Source of the DNA: Pelodictyon luteolum DSM 273 | GTDB taxonomy: Bacteria > Bacteroidota > Chlorobiia > Chlorobiales > Chlorobiaceae | DNA length: 64,000 nt | Assembly: GCF_000012485.1 (NCBI RefSeq) | Contig: NC_007512.1 | Location: 2,196,501 to 2,260,500 of the forward strand | Reading direction: 5' to 3' | Shown: one piece after another, positions 36,427-45,666 of the stretch | How the letters are laid out: every line of letters begins with the position of its first letter | Position numbering within the stretch: the stretch's first letter is position 1 | Position numbers and translations under genes: made by a program | Notes under the pieces: model-generated | What the model was told of the DNA's origin: nothing | What the model saw: only the letters and a program-made list of their open reading frames with translations | The model's database searches: none

Positions 36427-37428
36427 ATGATCGAGGACCGCATCAGGAACATGCTCGGCAGGGATGAAAGATCCGAAGCCGCCATCACGAGGATTCAGGG
36501 GGATGCCTCCAGCCGCCAGTACTTCAGGGCTGCCACCCCGAACCGCACCCTCATCGCGTGCTACGACCCGCTGTTCGAAGGCCGTGATGCAGCAGGCTAC
36601 CCGTTCCTCGTCATGCACCGGCTGTTTTCCGCCCACGCGGTTCCGGTACCGGAAATCGTTTCGGCCGACAGCACAAGCGGCCTCATCATGCAGGAGGACT
36701 GCGGAAACCTCCAGCTGCAGGATGCCCTCGCTGCCGCCTCGCCCGAAACAGCGGCCCTGCTTTACCAGGATGCCGTAGAACTCATGATCCGCATCCAGAG
36801 GATCCCCCGGAGTACCGAACCCGTCCCCTTCTCACTGTCGTTCGACATGGAAAAGCTCATGTTCGAATTTGACTTCTTCATCGAGCATGCCATCCTCGGC
36901 TACTTCGGCGACTGGTTCAGCGAAGGCGATGCCCTTGCCCTCAGGATGGAGTTCGAAGCGATCGCCCGACTGCTTGTCCGTCCTGAGCAGTTTGTGCTCA
37001 ACCACCGCGACTACCACAGCCGCAACATTCTCATCCACCGGGGCAGGCCGGTAGTCATTGATTTCCAGGACGCGCGCATGGGCCTCTCACAATACGACGC
37101 CGCTTCACTCCTGCGCGACTCCTACAGCCGCCTCCCGGACAAACTCGTCCTTGATCTCCAGCGCCTCCACCACGAAGGGCTGGCATCGGCAGGCATCCAT
37201 AGAGAAGGGTTCGACGGCTACCTCCGCATGTTCGACATCATGGCCTTCCAGCGGAACATCAAAGCGCTCGGAACCTTTGCATTCCAGATGAAACAGCCGG
37301 GAAAGGCCTCGTTCGAAGCATCCATACCACCGACCCTCGCCTACCTGCCACGTTATATCGAACGGCACCGGGAACTGCAGGGCGCCGGGCGGATCCTCCA
37401 GCGCGTCCTGGAAGGAGAGGGCAGATGA
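36427..37428 (+). CDS. amgK: Sugar kinase, AmgK-like (N-acetylmuramate/N-acetylglucosamine kinase)
   Basis: A 333-residue aminoglycoside-phosphotransferase-fold kinase. The catalytic loop reads HRDYHSRN (D195) and the metal loop VIDFQDARMG, the latter shared with AmgK. AmgK phosphorylates MurNAc at C1, allowing UDP-MurNAc to be rebuilt from recycled cell wall. The following gene, overlapping by four bases, is a MurU-like nucleotidyltransferase, the normal partner. The start at 36427 was preferred to an in-frame ATG at 36379, which lies in the csmB terminator. The name rests on the gene pair. Confidence 0.82.
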   Translation: MIEDRIRNMLGRDERSEAAITRIQGDASSRQYFRAATPNRTLIACYDPLFEGRDAAGYPFLVMHRLFSAHAVPVPEIVSADSTSGLIMQEDCGNLQLQDALAAASPETAALLYQDAVELMIRIQRIPRSTEPVPFSLSFDMEKLMFEFDFFIEHAILGYFGDWFSEGDALALRMEFEAIARLLVRPEQFVLNHRDYHSRNILIHRGRPVVIDFQDARMGLSQYDAASLLRDSYSRLPDKLVLDLQRLHHEGLASAGIHREGFDGYLRMFDIMAFQRNIKALGTFAFQMKQPGKASFEASIPPTLAYLPRYIERHRELQGAGRILQRVLEGEGR

Positions 37429-38399
37429 AAGCCTTTGTTCTTGCGGCCGGTTTCGGCACGCGCCTCCGCCCCCTTACCGAACATCTGCCGAAACCGCTGG
37501 TACCGGTGATGAACATCCCGGGCCTCTTCTACACATTCGCGCTCCTTAAGCAGGCAGGCATCACCGAGATCATCTGCAATATCCACCACCATGCCGAGCA
37601 GATACGGCGCTTCATCGAAGAGAGCCGCCTGCCGGGCCTCTGCATCACCTTTTCGGAAGAACCCTCGATACTGGGCACTGGCGGAGGACTGAAGCGGTGC
37701 GAACCCCTGCTGAAGGGCGGGGACTTCCTGCTCGTCAACAGCGACATCATCACCGACATCGATTTCCGGGCGCTCATCGAACAGCACCGCCGCTCGCAGA
37801 GAGCAGGGACGCTCTGCCTGTATGAAACTCCCGAGGCCGCATCAATCGGCATGGTTGGCATAGAGGGCGAGCTCGTCAGGGACTTCGCCGGCCGGCGCGG
37901 CACCGGCATTGAATCATCATTCATCTACACCGGAAGCGCCGTCTTCAGCCCTGAAATCTTCCGCCACCTCGAGACCGGTTTTTCCAGCATCGTCGAAACA
38001 GGGTTCTACGGCCTCGTCGAGCGCAACACGCTCGGATACCACCCGCACCGGGGCCTCTGGCAGGACATCGGCACCCTTGAGAGCTACCTTCGGGCGAACC
38101 TCGATACCCCGGCCGTTCCGGACCGCCTCGGCGCCATCTTAGAGCATGCGCTGGGCATGCGGCCGCACCGGATCGCACCCGATGCCCGGATCGCATCCGA
38201 TGCATCCATCACGCACTCCGTCATCGGAAGCGGGTGCGTCATCGGCAAGGGGTGCCGGGTCCAACGCTCCGTCCTTCTGCCCGGCACGGTGGTGGAAGCG
38301 GGCACAGTGGTGGAGGATTCGGTTGCCGACCAGTACGGAGCAACCCTCGTCAAACCAAAACCTGCAGCCCGGAACATCATCATGGAGCAGAATCAATGA
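37425..38399 (+). CDS. murU: Nucleotidyltransferase, MurU-like
   Basis: A 324-residue sugar-nucleotidyltransferase. The N-terminal GlmU/RmlA-type fold begins AFVLAAGFGTRLRPLTEHLP, with PKPLVPV, the GTGGGL loop and VNSDI. The C-terminal 90 residues carry hexapeptide-like turns (IAPDARIASDASITHSVIG, GCVIGKGCRV), which the shortest MurU proteins lack. As the partner of AmgK it is expected to make UDP-MurNAc from MurNAc-1-P and UTP; a mannose-1-phosphate or glucose-1-phosphate activity cannot be excluded. It overlaps both neighbours by four bases (ATGA). Confidence 0.82.
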   Translation: MKAFVLAAGFGTRLRPLTEHLPKPLVPVMNIPGLFYTFALLKQAGITEIICNIHHHAEQIRRFIEESRLPGLCITFSEEPSILGTGGGLKRCEPLLKGGDFLLVNSDIITDIDFRALIEQHRRSQRAGTLCLYETPEAASIGMVGIEGELVRDFAGRRGTGIESSFIYTGSAVFSPEIFRHLETGFSSIVETGFYGLVERNTLGYHPHRGLWQDIGTLESYLRANLDTPAVPDRLGAILEHALGMRPHRIAPDARIASDASITHSVIGSGCVIGKGCRVQRSVLLPGTVVEAGTVVEDSVADQYGATLVKPKPAARNIIMEQNQ

Positions 38400-39562
38400 T
38401 ACTGACTGGACTTGACCGGCTCCTTGCAGAGCCGGATGGCATAAGCGGACGCTCCATAGGCCTGCTCGTCAACCAGACATCCCTCACCCGGGAGTTCGAG
38501 TACTCCTGGAACGCCCTGAATAGGCGCGGCATCCCCGTCCGGAGGCTCTTCTCCCCAGAACACGGACTGTTCGCCATCGAGCAGGACCAGGTGGCGGTGG
38601 GCTTCGAACCGGAAACCGGATGTGAAACGGCAAGCCTCTACGGCAGCACCGCCGACTCCCTCATCCCGAAAAAGGAGCTCCTTCCGGACCTTGACCTGAT
38701 CATATTCGATATACAGGATGTCGGCTCCCGATACTACACCTACCTCAACACCCTCGCACTCCTCATGGAGGCGGTCTCCGGCATGGGGATCGAAATCATG
38801 GTGCTGGACCGCCCGAACCCCCTCGGGGGAACAGCCGTCGAAGGCCCCATGCTGGATCCTGCATTCCGCTCATTCGTCGGCATTTTCCCCGTCCCGGTCC
38901 GCCACGGCCTCACAGCCGGAGAGCTCGCCCACCTCTACCGCGACTACCGCAAGCTCGATCTGGAGCTCAGCGTGGTCCCTATGGAGGGATGGCGGCGCGA
39001 TATGCTCTTCGGCGATACCGGTCTGCAATGGGTCCCCCCGTCCCCGAACATGCCGACCGTCCAGACTGCCGCCGTCTATCCCGGCATGTGCCTCTTCGAG
39101 GGCCTCAGCGTGTCGGAAGGCCGCGGGACGACGACCCCGTTCGAACTCTCCGGCGCTCCGTTCGTCCATCCCGAAGCGCTGGCTGAAGCATGCCGCTCCT
39201 ATAACCTTCCGGGAATCGTGTTCCGGCCGGCCTGGTTCCGTCCGGGGTTCCACAAGTTTGCAGGGGAAGCGGTGGGCGGGATCGCCCTGCAGGTGAGCGA
39301 CCTCCGGAGCTTCCGCCCCTTCGCAACCGGCGTGGCCATGACCGCTGCGCTCCACCGGCTATACCCCGGTGATGTCCGCTTCCTCCGGGGGGTGTACGAG
39401 TTCAACGACACCGTTCCCGCCTTCGATCTCCTTGCGGGCAACGCTTCAGTGCGGACCTCCATTGAAGAGGACCTCCCGGTTGAGGCCATCATCGACTCAT
39501 GGAGAGCCGACGAAGCAGCATTCAGCGCCGAAAAACAGGCATTCCACATCTACGGCCACTGA
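38396..39562 (+). CDS. namZ: DUF1343 protein, exo-beta-N-acetylmuramidase NamZ-like (GH171)
   Basis: A 388-residue member of DUF1343, now known in Bacillus subtilis (YbbC/NamZ) as an exo-acting beta-N-acetylmuramidase that releases MurNAc from glycan ends. Typical stretches are GLLVNQTSLT, FSPEHGLFA, FDIQDVGSRYYTY, DRPNPLGG and PSPNMPT. The Glu/Asp cluster in these motifs is intact. There is no signal peptide at this start, so the enzyme may act in the cytoplasm, unlike the exported Bacillus protein, or it relies on a different start. The start overlaps the murU stop by four bases. Confidence 0.87.
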   Translation: MILTGLDRLLAEPDGISGRSIGLLVNQTSLTREFEYSWNALNRRGIPVRRLFSPEHGLFAIEQDQVAVGFEPETGCETASLYGSTADSLIPKKELLPDLDLIIFDIQDVGSRYYTYLNTLALLMEAVSGMGIEIMVLDRPNPLGGTAVEGPMLDPAFRSFVGIFPVPVRHGLTAGELAHLYRDYRKLDLELSVVPMEGWRRDMLFGDTGLQWVPPSPNMPTVQTAAVYPGMCLFEGLSVSEGRGTTTPFELSGAPFVHPEALAEACRSYNLPGIVFRPAWFRPGFHKFAGEAVGGIALQVSDLRSFRPFATGVAMTAALHRLYPGDVRFLRGVYEFNDTVPAFDLLAGNASVRTSIEEDLPVEAIIDSWRADEAAFSAEKQAFHIYGH

Positions 39563-39593
39563 CACTCCATGCCGAAACGACAAGCTTCCGCCC

Positions 39594-41015
39594 ATGCAGC
39601 CCCTTGACATCACAATCGTCGTCGTCTTTCTTCTCGGCAACACCATCTTCGGTCTCTGGCAGGGAAGAAGCAACCGGAGCACCGGCGACTACTTTCTCGG
39701 CAGCCACCGTCTTCCGTGGGTGGTGGCCATGCTCTCCATCGTCGCCACTGAAACCTCGGTACTTACCTTCGTCAGTGTTCCGGGACTTGCCTACCGCGGC
39801 GACTGGTCGTTCCTGCAGCTCCCGCTCGGCTACATCGCCGGCAGGATCCTCGTCAGCGCCCTGCTCCTGCCGATGTATTTCCGAGAAGGGGTAACATCCA
39901 TCTATGAGAGCATCGGAACCCGCTACGGCCGGGGCATGCAGCGCCTCGCCTCCGTGGTTTTTCTCGTAACACGCATCCTTGGCGACGGCGTGCGCTTCCT
40001 TGCCACCGCGGTGGTGGTGGAAGTCGTGACCGGCTGGAGCATGCCGCTCTCGGTGCTGATCATCGGCGCCGTCACCCTCATCTACACCATTTCGGGTGGG
40101 CTGAAGGCAGTCGCCTGGCTCGACAGCTTCCAGTTTGCCCTCTACCTGCTCGGCGGCATCATCACCATCGTCTTCATAGGCCTCCACATCGACGGAGGCA
40201 TCCCCGCAGCGCTCCAGACGCTTGGCGCTGAAGGGAAGCTGCAGATGTTCAACTTCGACCGAAACATCCTCCTTGATCCCATGGCGTTCGGCGGCGCATT
40301 CATCGGTGGCATGTTCCTTTCGCTCGCTTCGCACGGAGTCGACCACATGATGGTGCAGCGCGTTCTTGCCTGCAGCAGCCTCGGTGCAGCCCGAAAAGCC
40401 CTCATCGGCAGCGGATTCTTCGTGTTCCTCCAGTTCGCCGTGTTCCTTCTTGCCGGCTCGCTCATGTTCGTTTTCACTGGCGGCGCGCCGCGGGAGCAGG
40501 ACCGGGAGTTCGCAACGTTCATCGTCCAGAGCCTCCCCCCGGGCCTCAAGGGGCTCCTGCTTGCCGGCATCCTCTCAGCCGCCATGTCGACCATTGCATC
40601 CTCCATCAACTCCCTGGCATCCTCCACCGTCACCGACATCATGGGAGGGAATGCCTCGCTCCGGACATCACGCATCATAAGCCTCGGATGGGCAGGGGTG
40701 CTCATCGCCATCGCGCTCGCCTTCAATGAGGGCGACAAGGCGATCATCATGGTCGGGCTGAAAATCGCATCCTACACTTACGGAGGGCTGCTGGGGCTCT
40801 TCCTCCTCTCGACCGGCCGCTGCAGCTTCCACCCCTCGAGCCTTGCCGCAGGCCTCGTTGCCGGCATGGGCACCGTCTTCGCCCTTGACGCCGCAGGGCT
40901 CGCCTGGACCTGGTACATTCTGCTCTCGGCCGCCGTCAACATCCTCATTGTCCACGCAGCCGACGCTTTCCGTCGGGAGAGCTCGGGCAGCAGAGAAAAC
41001 ACCCCCCGAGAGTAA
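39594..41015 (+). CDS. Sodium/solute symporter (SSS family)
   Basis: A 473-residue inner membrane transporter with about 13 hydrophobic segments; the family signature begins DYFLGSHRLPWVVAMLSIVA and includes the conserved GGLKAVAWLD. SSS proteins bring in sugars, amino acids and similar solutes with Na+. It follows the namZ-like gene by 31 bases and may import MurNAc or another wall sugar; in the Bacteroidota species Tannerella forsythia an SSS-family protein is reported to import MurNAc. Substrate is inferred from context only. Confidence 0.85.
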   Translation: MQPLDITIVVVFLLGNTIFGLWQGRSNRSTGDYFLGSHRLPWVVAMLSIVATETSVLTFVSVPGLAYRGDWSFLQLPLGYIAGRILVSALLLPMYFREGVTSIYESIGTRYGRGMQRLASVVFLVTRILGDGVRFLATAVVVEVVTGWSMPLSVLIIGAVTLIYTISGGLKAVAWLDSFQFALYLLGGIITIVFIGLHIDGGIPAALQTLGAEGKLQMFNFDRNILLDPMAFGGAFIGGMFLSLASHGVDHMMVQRVLACSSLGAARKALIGSGFFVFLQFAVFLLAGSLMFVFTGGAPREQDREFATFIVQSLPPGLKGLLLAGILSAAMSTIASSINSLASSTVTDIMGGNASLRTSRIISLGWAGVLIAIALAFNEGDKAIIMVGLKIASYTYGGLLGLFLLSTGRCSFHPSSLAAGLVAGMGTVFALDAAGLAWTWYILLSAAVNILIVHAADAFRRESSGSRENTPRE

Positions 41016-41084
41016 GCTGAAGTCCGCTTTCTTTTGAGTGGGGGTATTGCTACATTGGTTATTAAATCCCCATACGGCAATGGC

Positions 41085-42443
41085 ATGGAACATGCACACG
41101 AACAATTGAGACGCGAGAACGAACGCCTGCGGATGGAGCTCAAGCTCCTGCGGGCCCAGACCTGCGACGGAAACGCCTGCCAGACGCTTGAAATGGCCGC
41201 TGAAGCCAGCCGGACAGGGACCTGGGACTGGAACATCGCCACGGGGGAGCTGAGGGTCGACGAGCGGTGGGCGGAGATGATCGGATTCACTCTCTCGGAG
41301 CTCGGCCACTTCACCCTCGACGCCTGGCACGAACGCTGCCACCCGAACGATCTCGAGCAGTCGGAGCGGGTGCTTCAGGAATACTTTGAAGGCAAACGCC
41401 CGCTTTATGAGGTTGAGCTCCGCATGCTCCACCGTAACGGCCGCTGGGTATGGGTCGTGGCACGCGGCAAAGTGTTCGAGCGCGACTGTGAGGGCAGGCC
41501 GATCCGGATGGTCGGCTCACACCACGACATCACCGAACGGAAAGCCGCCGAAGAAGCCCTCACCCGGAACATCGGGTTCGAGCGGCTGATCACCGCCCTG
41601 TCGAACCGCTTCATCAGCCTCGGTTTTGAGGAAATCGACGGCATGATCATGAGCATCCTCCAGCTCATCGGTGAGTTTGTCGGCGCTGATAGAAGCTATG
41701 TCTTTCAGTTCAGCGACGACCTGCAGCTCATGGACAACACCCACGAGTGGTGCGCTGAGGGTACCGAACCGCAGATTGATGCACTGAAGGGCCTGCCGAC
41801 CGACATCTTCCCCTGGTGGATGGAGCGCATCAACCGCAATGAGTCCATCCTCCTGCCCCGGATCGAAGAGCTGCCTCTGGAGGCCTCGGCCGAACGGGAT
41901 ATCCTCGAAGCGCAGGACATCAAGTCCCTGATCGTTATTCCGCTTACTTCCGGGGCGATCCCGTTCGGCTACATCGGCTTCGACACCGTACACCGCGAAA
42001 TGGAGTGGCAGCCGGACACCGTCTCCATCCTCAAGTTCGCAGGCGGCATCATCGCCAATGCCCTCCAGCGCCAGCGTGCCGAGCAGTGCATCCAGGCCGA
42101 GCTCGACCTTGCCATCAAGCTCAACACCTCAACCTCGTTCCAGGAGACCCTCGCATTCTCTCTCCATGCGGCCATGTCGGTCTCAGGCATGGACTGCGGC
42201 GGCGTCTACCTGGTCAACAAGAACGAAAAGACCATCACCCTCGCTTACCATGAAGGACTCCCGGACGCGTTCGCCCGTGAAGCCGCATGCTACCCCTTCG
42301 ATTCAGAGAACGCCCGGATCATCCAGGAGGGAAAACCGATATACCAGCAGTTCAGCAGGCTCCTGAGTACGGAAAAAAGGAGATCGGTGCCGAAAACCTC
42401 CAGGCCATCGCCATCATCCCGATCATTTACAAGGGAGAGGTGA
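41085..42443 (+). CDS. Hybrid sensor histidine kinase, N-terminal part (frame broken)
   Basis: The front half of a large sensor kinase. A short coiled coil (EQLRRENERLRMELKLL) leads to a PAS domain (about residues 35-150, ending HHDITERKAAEEAL), a GAF domain (about 155-330) and the first half of a second GAF domain. The frame is lost after LLSTEK: it continues for about 20 unrelated residues and stops at 42443, while the second half of the same GAF domain goes on in the -1 frame. The break lies in a run of six A residues at 42373-42378; seven would restore one frame. I chose the ATG at 41085; a TTG at 41034 is also open. Confidence 0.8.
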   Translation: MEHAHEQLRRENERLRMELKLLRAQTCDGNACQTLEMAAEASRTGTWDWNIATGELRVDERWAEMIGFTLSELGHFTLDAWHERCHPNDLEQSERVLQEYFEGKRPLYEVELRMLHRNGRWVWVVARGKVFERDCEGRPIRMVGSHHDITERKAAEEALTRNIGFERLITALSNRFISLGFEEIDGMIMSILQLIGEFVGADRSYVFQFSDDLQLMDNTHEWCAEGTEPQIDALKGLPTDIFPWWMERINRNESILLPRIEELPLEASAERDILEAQDIKSLIVIPLTSGAIPFGYIGFDTVHREMEWQPDTVSILKFAGGIIANALQRQRAEQCIQAELDLAIKLNTSTSFQETLAFSLHAAMSVSGMDCGGVYLVNKNEKTITLAYHEGLPDAFAREAACYPFDSENARIIQEGKPIYQQFSRLLSTEKRRSVPKTSRPSPSSRSFTRER

Positions 42444-44884
42444 TCGGCAGCCTCAACGTTGCATCGCACACCATCAGCCAGGTCCCCGGGTTTGCGCGCA
42501 AGGCGCTTGAAACCGTGACCGCCCATATCGGCGCGGCAATCATTCAGGCCCGGCATGAAGAGGAAATCGCGACAGCAAAGACCAATTTCGAGGTACTCTT
42601 CGACACCATTGACGACTTCCTCTTCATCGTCGACATGGATGGTCTGGTCATCCACACCAACGAAACGGTCCGCCAGCGGCTGGGCTATTCGACCGACGAA
42701 CTGCAGGGCTGCCATGTGCTCCACTTCCACCCCGAGGAACAGCGGAAAGAGGCCGAAGCCAACATCACGGCGATGCTCAAGGGAACAGGGGATGCATGCC
42801 TCGTGCCGCTGCGAACCAAAAGCGGCGAGCTCATTCCGGTTGAGACACGGGTGACGCCCGGCACATGGAACAGCCGCCCGGTGCTCTTCGGCACCAGCCG
42901 CGACATGTCCGAACGGATGCGGGCAGAAGAGACCCTCATGGAAAGCGAACGACGCTTCCGGGAGCTGACCGAGTTCCTGCCGCTGCCCCTCTTCGAGATC
43001 AACCGGCAGGGCATGGTGACTTACAGCAACAACAAGTCAACGGAAGTGTTCGGCTACACCAAGGAGGAGTTTGCCGACAACTTCCCTGTCGCACGCTTCA
43101 CCGTGGCAGAAGAACGCGACCGGGCGTTGCTGAACATGAGCCAGATGCTGGCGGGGCAGCGGCCGGCAAACAGCACCGAATACGGAGCAACAAAAAAAGA
43201 CGGCAGCAGGATCCCGATGCTGCTCTACAGCTCGCCGATCATGCAGGAGGGCGTAATCAAGGGAATACGCGGCATCGCCATCGATCTTACCGACCTGAAA
43301 CAGGCCGAGGACGCGTTGCGCAACATCGCAATTCAGCAACGTCTGGTCAGCGAGTTCCAGGCACTTATCGACAACATCCCGGGCGCGGTCTACCGCATCA
43401 ACCGGGAGGGAAAAACCGTCATTCTCTCGATGGTTGACGACTTCCAGAACGAATTCTCAAAAGAGCGGTTCGAGGCAGAGCTGTTCAACGAGCCCTCCAT
43501 CATCCACCCCGACGACCTGGAAGCCGTTCTCGGATCGAATCGAACCATCGGAGAATCCGGCACCTCAGAAACCCTCACATACAGGATCATCTCCGCCAGC
43601 GGCACCGTTCGATGGATCGAGGACCGCCGCACGCCGGCATTCGGGGAAGACGGCACATTCAACGGCATCGACGGCATCCTGTTCGACATCACCGAACGGG
43701 TCCGGATACAGGAGGACAAGCGGGAGCTTGAGTCAAGGCTCCGCAACACCCAGCGCCTCGAAACCATCGGCACCCTGGCTGGTGGCATCGCGCACGACTT
43801 CAACAATATCCTCACCCCGGTGCTCGGATACGCCGAGATGGGGGCGCTTGAGGTTCCGGTGGAGAACCACCTGCGGGATTATTTCAGGGAAATCGTTCAG
43901 GCTGCCGAGCGGGCAAAGAACCTTGTGTCGCAAATCCTGACATTCAGCCGGGCCCAGGAGAGCGAAGCGACAGCGGTCAACATGCAGTCCATCATCACCG
44001 AAGCCCTCAAACTCCTCCGGCCCTCCATTCCCAGCACCATCACCATTAAGAGGAATCTCGACCAGAAATGCGGAAACATTCTGGCAGATCCGTCGCAGAT
44101 CCATCAGGTAATCGTCAACCTCTGCACCAACGCCTTCCAGGCGATGGAACAGTCGGGCGGCACCCTTTCCCTTGAACTCGGCGAGATTGCTCCCGGGAGC
44201 GAACGACTGAAAATGTTCCCCCGCCTGGAACAGTTGAACTGCATCCACCTCTCCATTACCGATACCGGGTCAGGCATGGACGAAGCCACGATGGAGCGCA
44301 TCTTTGAGCCCTTCTTCACCACGAAATCGGTCAACAAGGGCACCGGGCTCGGCCTGTCGGTCGTGCACGGCATCATCACGAGCTACAATGGCGAAATCAC
44401 CGTTGAAAGCCAGCCCGGAATCGGAGCCACCTTCCACGTCTACCTGCCGGTCATCAACGAGGAGATCCATGAGGAGCCGATGCAGGAACCCATGTCGGGC
44501 GGAATCGGGCGCATCCTCTTCGTCGATGACGAAGTGGCGACCGTCAAGCTGATGCAGGAGATGATCCCGAAACTCGGTTTCAGCATCGCATGCTTCAACT
44601 CCCCCCACAACGCCCTCGAGGCATACAGCAAAGAGCCTGACCGGTTCGATCTGCTGTTGACCGACCTGACCATGCCGGAGATGACCGGCATCGAGCTGGC
44701 ACGAAACATCCACAAGCTCAATCCCTCAATTCCTGTCATACTCCTGACAGGTTACGGCAAGGACATCGAACTCACCTCGCCGCTCAACCGCTACGGCATC
44801 ACGAAGTTCCTGAAAAAACCGGTCCAGCGAAGCGAACTCGGAGCAGCAATCAATGAAGTCATTTCAGCAAATAAGCCCCAATGA
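42287..44884 (+). CDS. Hybrid sensor histidine kinase, C-terminal part (frame broken)
   Basis: The rest of the same sensor: the second half of GAF2 (IGAENLQAIAIIPIIYKGEVIGSLNVA), then three PAS domains, a HisKA box with the phospho-His in GGIAHDFNN, the ATPase (NLCTNAFQAMEQ, DTGSGMD, FEPFFTTK, GTGLGLSVVHG) and a C-terminal receiver (LLLTDLTMPEMTG, KKP). Its real coding part starts at about 42374; the ATG at 42287 lies upstream in the shifted frame and has no GAF likeness before that point. It is followed, with a four-base overlap, by a response regulator gene. Confidence 0.85.
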   Translation: MLPLRFRERPDHPGGKTDIPAVQQAPEYGKKEIGAENLQAIAIIPIIYKGEVIGSLNVASHTISQVPGFARKALETVTAHIGAAIIQARHEEEIATAKTNFEVLFDTIDDFLFIVDMDGLVIHTNETVRQRLGYSTDELQGCHVLHFHPEEQRKEAEANITAMLKGTGDACLVPLRTKSGELIPVETRVTPGTWNSRPVLFGTSRDMSERMRAEETLMESERRFRELTEFLPLPLFEINRQGMVTYSNNKSTEVFGYTKEEFADNFPVARFTVAEERDRALLNMSQMLAGQRPANSTEYGATKKDGSRIPMLLYSSPIMQEGVIKGIRGIAIDLTDLKQAEDALRNIAIQQRLVSEFQALIDNIPGAVYRINREGKTVILSMVDDFQNEFSKERFEAELFNEPSIIHPDDLEAVLGSNRTIGESGTSETLTYRIISASGTVRWIEDRRTPAFGEDGTFNGIDGILFDITERVRIQEDKRELESRLRNTQRLETIGTLAGGIAHDFNNILTPVLGYAEMGALEVPVENHLRDYFREIVQAAERAKNLVSQILTFSRAQESEATAVNMQSIITEALKLLRPSIPSTITIKRNLDQKCGNILADPSQIHQVIVNLCTNAFQAMEQSGGTLSLELGEIAPGSERLKMFPRLEQLNCIHLSITDTGSGMDEATMERIFEPFFTTKSVNKGTGLGLSVVHGIITSYNGEITVESQPGIGATFHVYLPVINEEIHEEPMQEPMSGGIGRILFVDDEVATVKLMQEMIPKLGFSIACFNSPHNALEAYSKEPDRFDLLLTDLTMPEMTGIELARNIHKLNPSIPVILLTGYGKDIELTSPLNRYGITKFLKKPVQRSELGAAINEVISANKPQ

Positions 44885-45249
44885 ACATGAACATCCTGGT
44901 TATTGACGACGATGCTGCCGTCAGAAAATTCATATGCACGACCCTGACACGGGAACACCACAACGTATTTGAAGCGGACAACGGCAAGACTGGACTGCAG
45001 ATGCTGGCCCAGCACCCGGAGGTCGAACTGATGGTCACCGATCTCATCATGCCGGAAAAAGAGGGCATTGAAACCATTATGGAGGCACGCCAGAGCCATC
45101 CGGAGCTTAAAATCGTAGCCATGTCAGGCGGCGGGAAGGTCGGCCCTGAAAACTATCTGGTCCTGGCCGACGCCCTCGGAGCCAATGTCACCCTGAAAAA
45201 GCCCTTCAGTGCACAGGAACTGCTCCTCAGCCTGAAGTTCATGGAGTAG
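44881..45249 (+). CDS. Stand-alone response regulator receiver
   Basis: A 122-residue CheY-like receiver without an output domain. The acidic pocket (DDD at 9-11), the phosphoacceptor Asp in MVTDLIMP, and the conserved Lys in LKKPF are present. The Thr/Ser position falls in AMSGGG. The ATG overlaps the kinase stop by four bases, so it is a cognate partner of that kinase and will depend on its frame status for translational coupling. Confidence 0.92.
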   Translation: MNMNILVIDDDAAVRKFICTTLTREHHNVFEADNGKTGLQMLAQHPEVELMVTDLIMPEKEGIETIMEARQSHPELKIVAMSGGGKVGPENYLVLADALGANVTLKKPFSAQELLLSLKFME

Positions 45250-45374
45250 GGCCTAAAAGACGGGGCGCGGGGAAAGGTTTTGATGATAACCGATATTTTT
45301 ACGATATTATAAGTAAGCGATACTACCGACCCTATCGGTCGGCGATACCAACCATTTCAGAGGAAACAACAGCG
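45250..45374 (+). promoter_or_regulatory. csmE leader with direct repeats and a small hairpin
   Basis: The 125 bases before csmE contain two copies of CGATAT (about 45292 and 45302), two copies of GCGATAC (45317-45323 and 45342-45348) and, between the latter, a 6-bp hairpin (CCGACC / GGTCGG, 45326-45342). AGAGGAAAC precedes the start. Regulatory use is inference. Confidence 0.45.
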
Positions 45375-45632
45375 ATGAACGGCAGCACAGGCGCATTCGT
45401 ACAGGGAGCAGAAGCCTACGGAAGGCTTCTTGAGGTGTTCATCGACGGGCACTGGTGGGTGGTCGGAGACGCTCTGGAGAACATCGGCAAAACCACCAAG
45501 CGGCTTGGCGCCAATGCCTACCCCTATCTCTACGGCGGCAGCGGAGCTGGAGCGGGCCTGAGGGGTTCGTCACCGGAAGCTTCCGGATACGCGAGACCGG
45601 ATAAAGACGTCGTAAGCCGCTTCAACGACTGA
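45375..45632 (+). CDS. csmE: Chlorosome envelope protein, CsmE type (CsmA family)
   Basis: An 85-residue CsmA-family protein. CsmA forms the chlorosome baseplate and binds bacteriochlorophyll a through a conserved His; the equivalent His here is in IDGHWWVVGD. The C-terminal LRGSSPEASGYARP matches the region removed from CsmA during maturation. The N terminus (MNGSTGAFVQGAEAYGRLLEV) and length fit the paralogue CsmE better than CsmA itself. It has its own leader and terminator. Confidence 0.85.
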   Translation: MNGSTGAFVQGAEAYGRLLEVFIDGHWWVVGDALENIGKTTKRLGANAYPYLYGGSGAGAGLRGSSPEASGYARPDKDVVSRFND

Positions 45633-45666
45633 GGCCGGCCTTACAGCCGAAAGGCAGGAAACACCG

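Noticed and set aside
42287-42373. Separate start for the C-terminal half of the sensor kinase
   Set aside because: The residues before 42374 have no GAF likeness and overlap the true frame of the N-terminal half; no ribosome site is visible.
42373-42379. Programmed -1 frameshift site in the sensor kinase
   Set aside because: AAAAAAG is present, but the zero-frame codons are GAA AAA AGG, so the classical tandem-slip phasing is not met; simple loss of one A explains the break better.
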